From Parachlorella kessleri (lineage: Eukaryota > Chlorophyta > Trebouxiophyceae > Chlorellales > Chlorellaceae), in the NCBI GenBank assembly GCA_001598975.1, contig BBXU01003090.1:1-10620 (forward strand): a DNA stretch of 10,620 bases, in the 5' to 3' direction. The position numbers and the translations under genes were made by a program. Below, piece by piece: positions 8,892 through 10,620 of the stretch. Every line of letters starts with the position of its first letter. The stretch's first letter is position 1. A model generated the notes under the pieces. The model did not search any database, was not told the DNA's origin, and was given only the letters and a program-made list of their open reading frames with translations.

Positions 8892-10505
8892 TTAGTAACG
8901 CATGTAAAGAGCCGCGGCTTCTTCCTGGATGCTCATCCTACCGAGGGCCTCCCACTCCGCTTGCCTAACTGCCAAGAATGCCCGCACCAGTGTCGCTCCC
9001 AGGGCTTGGTCCAAAGCTTCCCGGAAGGCTGCAGCAGCAGGGAAAGGCATCACGCTGCATTGTGTGCCCTGCTGCTTGGGTGGCTGAACCCCAACAAGGT
9101 CTGTTGTTGGTCTATACAGCTGCCACACCAACCGGGGAAGATTGCTTCGCTGTCGGACACTCCAGTACCCCTGCGCTATACCATATCTCCACATGAGCCC
9201 CTGCCTGAGCCTCAGTCAGTTGGTCATTCACGCTTCCCACAGCACGGGCCAAGCCTGTGCCCTAGGGGCTTCAGGATCAACAATGGCAAGACTCAGGCTC
9301 ATTCTGCATGCAACCCTGTCAGCCCAGTATCCCAATACCTCATCCCTGCTCGCATTCCCTGCCACTCTCAATAAATCAAATAGGCTCAGAACTCAGGCGA
9401 GACCCAGGAGCATATATGCATTCAGCCCAGCCCTCAGGGCAGCTGTACCCTACCTCCTCTCTGTTAGCACAACCTGCCACCCTTACCAATACTATATGGA
9501 GACCTCATGCCTGCTTGGCATGTGCCACAGCACGGTGCCTAACCCACCTGTGTCACTCTGCATGGCTGCTAGGGCTTCCCCAAGATCTGCTGGGAGACGC
9601 CTGATGCCGAGCTTTTCTCGCTCCTGCTCTGCCAGCTTGCCTGCCGAGGGTGATGGAGTTGAGCAGCGCAGCCATGAACCCACACGCTTTGTGAGCAGCC
9701 ACCCATCATTGCAGGAGCCTAAGTGCACAGCCCACCTCGCAACCCTGCCTTGCCTGCTGCCCTGGAACCGCTTCAAACCCAAGTCCCATCTCCCACCACG
9801 TGTGCATCATGAGCATCCCATATGGCATGCGCCAGGGCACACAGCCGTGTCGCCAGGGCTTCGCCAGGGTTGCTCACCTGGATCAACCCTTGCGGGCGCA
9901 GGCAGTTTGAGCCCCCGCCTGATGCCTGACATGCCTGCTGTGACCAGCGCCGCCAGTCCTAGGTAGGGGTTTGCGGTGGCGTCAAAACACTGCACACACC
10001 TCCACAAGAACGACGTGGAGAAGATATCCTTGAAGCCCTTTGTAAGCTTGGTGACATTACTAGGATGGCATGTTGGAAAGCTGCAGCCTAGAGTCCAGCA
10101 GCCACAACAAGCCGTGTGGTTACATAATGATGATGTGGTGCAGCACGCTACAACAAGCCCACCCGCCAACCGCGCTAGCAAAGCCCACGCTTCATCAACG
10201 CAGTTGTTTCTCCTACCTCAAGACCACACAAGGCGGGGCCTGCACTTACCTTGAGCTCACAGTTGTACGAGACAAGGCTGCCAGGGCTACTGGCCAGGCG
10301 TAGAGCTGCCTGCAGCATGCGAAGCCGCAGCACCCTTGAGGCACCTGACCTCAAGGGCCTTGACATAGTCGGCAGTTGGGAAGTAAAGTTTTGATGCGGC
10401 ACCATTGGAATGAGCAGCTTCTGGTGACAAACAGTACAACCCACCTCTCTGTTCTGGACACCCCAGCACTGGTAGGCGCCGCTCCAGCAGGAGGGCTGAA
10501 GCCGC
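8892..10505 (-). CDS. glutamine synthetase catalytic-domain protein, C-terminal part (type I / nodulin-GS, FluG-like)
   Basis: Five minus-strand exons, 10505-10445, 10309-10250, 9989-9878, 9640-9548 and 9028-8892, join with agreeing phases into the last 153 residues; the 5' part lies beyond the right edge. In order they read RLQPSCWSGAYQCWGVQNRE, AALRLASSPGSLVSYNCELK, then CFDATANPYLGLAALVTAGM and on to ARVDPG, KLAEQEREKLGIRRLPADLG and EALAAMQSDT, and finally AFREALDQALGATLVRAFLA ending LYMRY. This is the C-terminal half of the GS catalytic domain. The NRE-x-x-LR region, the E-L-K-x-FD-x-x-ANPYL motif that lines the active site, and the closing helix FLAVRQAEWEAL are all present. The ELK form and LPADLGEAL segment resemble nodulin-GS/FluG proteins more than plant GS2. 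GS joins ammonia to glutamate using ATP; FluG-type members often act on other amines, and some carry an N-terminal amidohydrolase domain, which cannot be judged here. Confidence 0.85.
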
Positions 10506-10620
10506 CTGCACAGCGCAGCAGGCATGAGCAGCTTGCCTGCTGACAGGGGCTGGCTTTTACGCGCTTCCACCTACCACTGGGGCCCCTATCCTAATACTGC
10601 CAGATGATGGACAGCACATG

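Noticed and set aside
8493..9374. Plus-strand open frame of 293 codons
   Set aside because: It overlaps the last exon of the GS-like gene on the opposite strand, is Cys/His/Pro-rich without motifs and has no splice support.
9308..9490. Apparent imperfect internal repeat in a GS intron
   Set aside because: The similarity is patchy and confined to short C/T-rich words, so I cannot support a real duplication by eye.
9142..9966. Plus-strand open frame of 274 codons
   Set aside because: It runs antisense across introns and two exons of the GS-like gene, whose minus-strand motifs are clear.
10344..10441. Alternative splice between 10441 and 10344 in the GS-like gene (NREV-G-ASRVLRLR)
   Set aside because: It is phase-consistent but uses a weak donor and inserts about 13 extra residues. 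The join 10445/10309 gives NRE-AALRL with a better donor and acceptor, matching the family.

Overview
This window looks like nuclear DNA of a green alga (chlorophyte). It is GC-rich and intron-dense, with short exons and introns of about 130-520 bp that mostly end in CTGCAG or TTGCAG. TGTAA, the chlorophyte poly(A) signal, follows two of the genes, and one protein carries long Gln/Ala tracts encoded by CAG/GCG codons. There is no bacterial gene organisation, and I see no rRNA, tRNA, CRISPR array or transposase gene. The genus cannot be read from the sequence alone.

Layout. (1) About 150-670, minus strand: internal exons of an unrecognised, probably helical protein, running off the left edge. 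A 38-bp stretch spanning the last exon's splice donor is duplicated 91 bp further on. (2) About 1886-3079, plus strand: a two-exon gene for a basic, then Cys/Ser/Pro/Glu-rich protein of unknown function, with a TGTAA signal at 3144. (3) 3150-4550: no gene recognised; it holds a 135-bp element bounded by perfect 23-bp inverted repeats. (4) 4672-7863, plus strand: the best-defined gene, seven phase-consistent exons encoding a 542-residue protein with an N-terminal CG-1 DNA-binding domain, the domain of CAMTA transcription factors. The rest is low-complexity, with no TIG, ankyrin or IQ region that I can see. Its fourth intron is best explained as a GC-AG intron. (5) 8892-10505, minus strand: the last five exons of a glutamine synthetase catalytic-domain protein of the type I / nodulin-GS (FluG) kind, running off the right edge.

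The CG-1 gene and the glutamine synthetase-like gene converge on a shared 1-kb intergenic stretch (7864-8891). Nothing links the genes functionally; this reads as an ordinary gene neighbourhood rather than an operon or an accessory system. All gene models were built by hand from reading-frame continuity, splice consensus and family motifs. The CG-1 and GS models are strong because every intron phase agrees. The other two are weaker.
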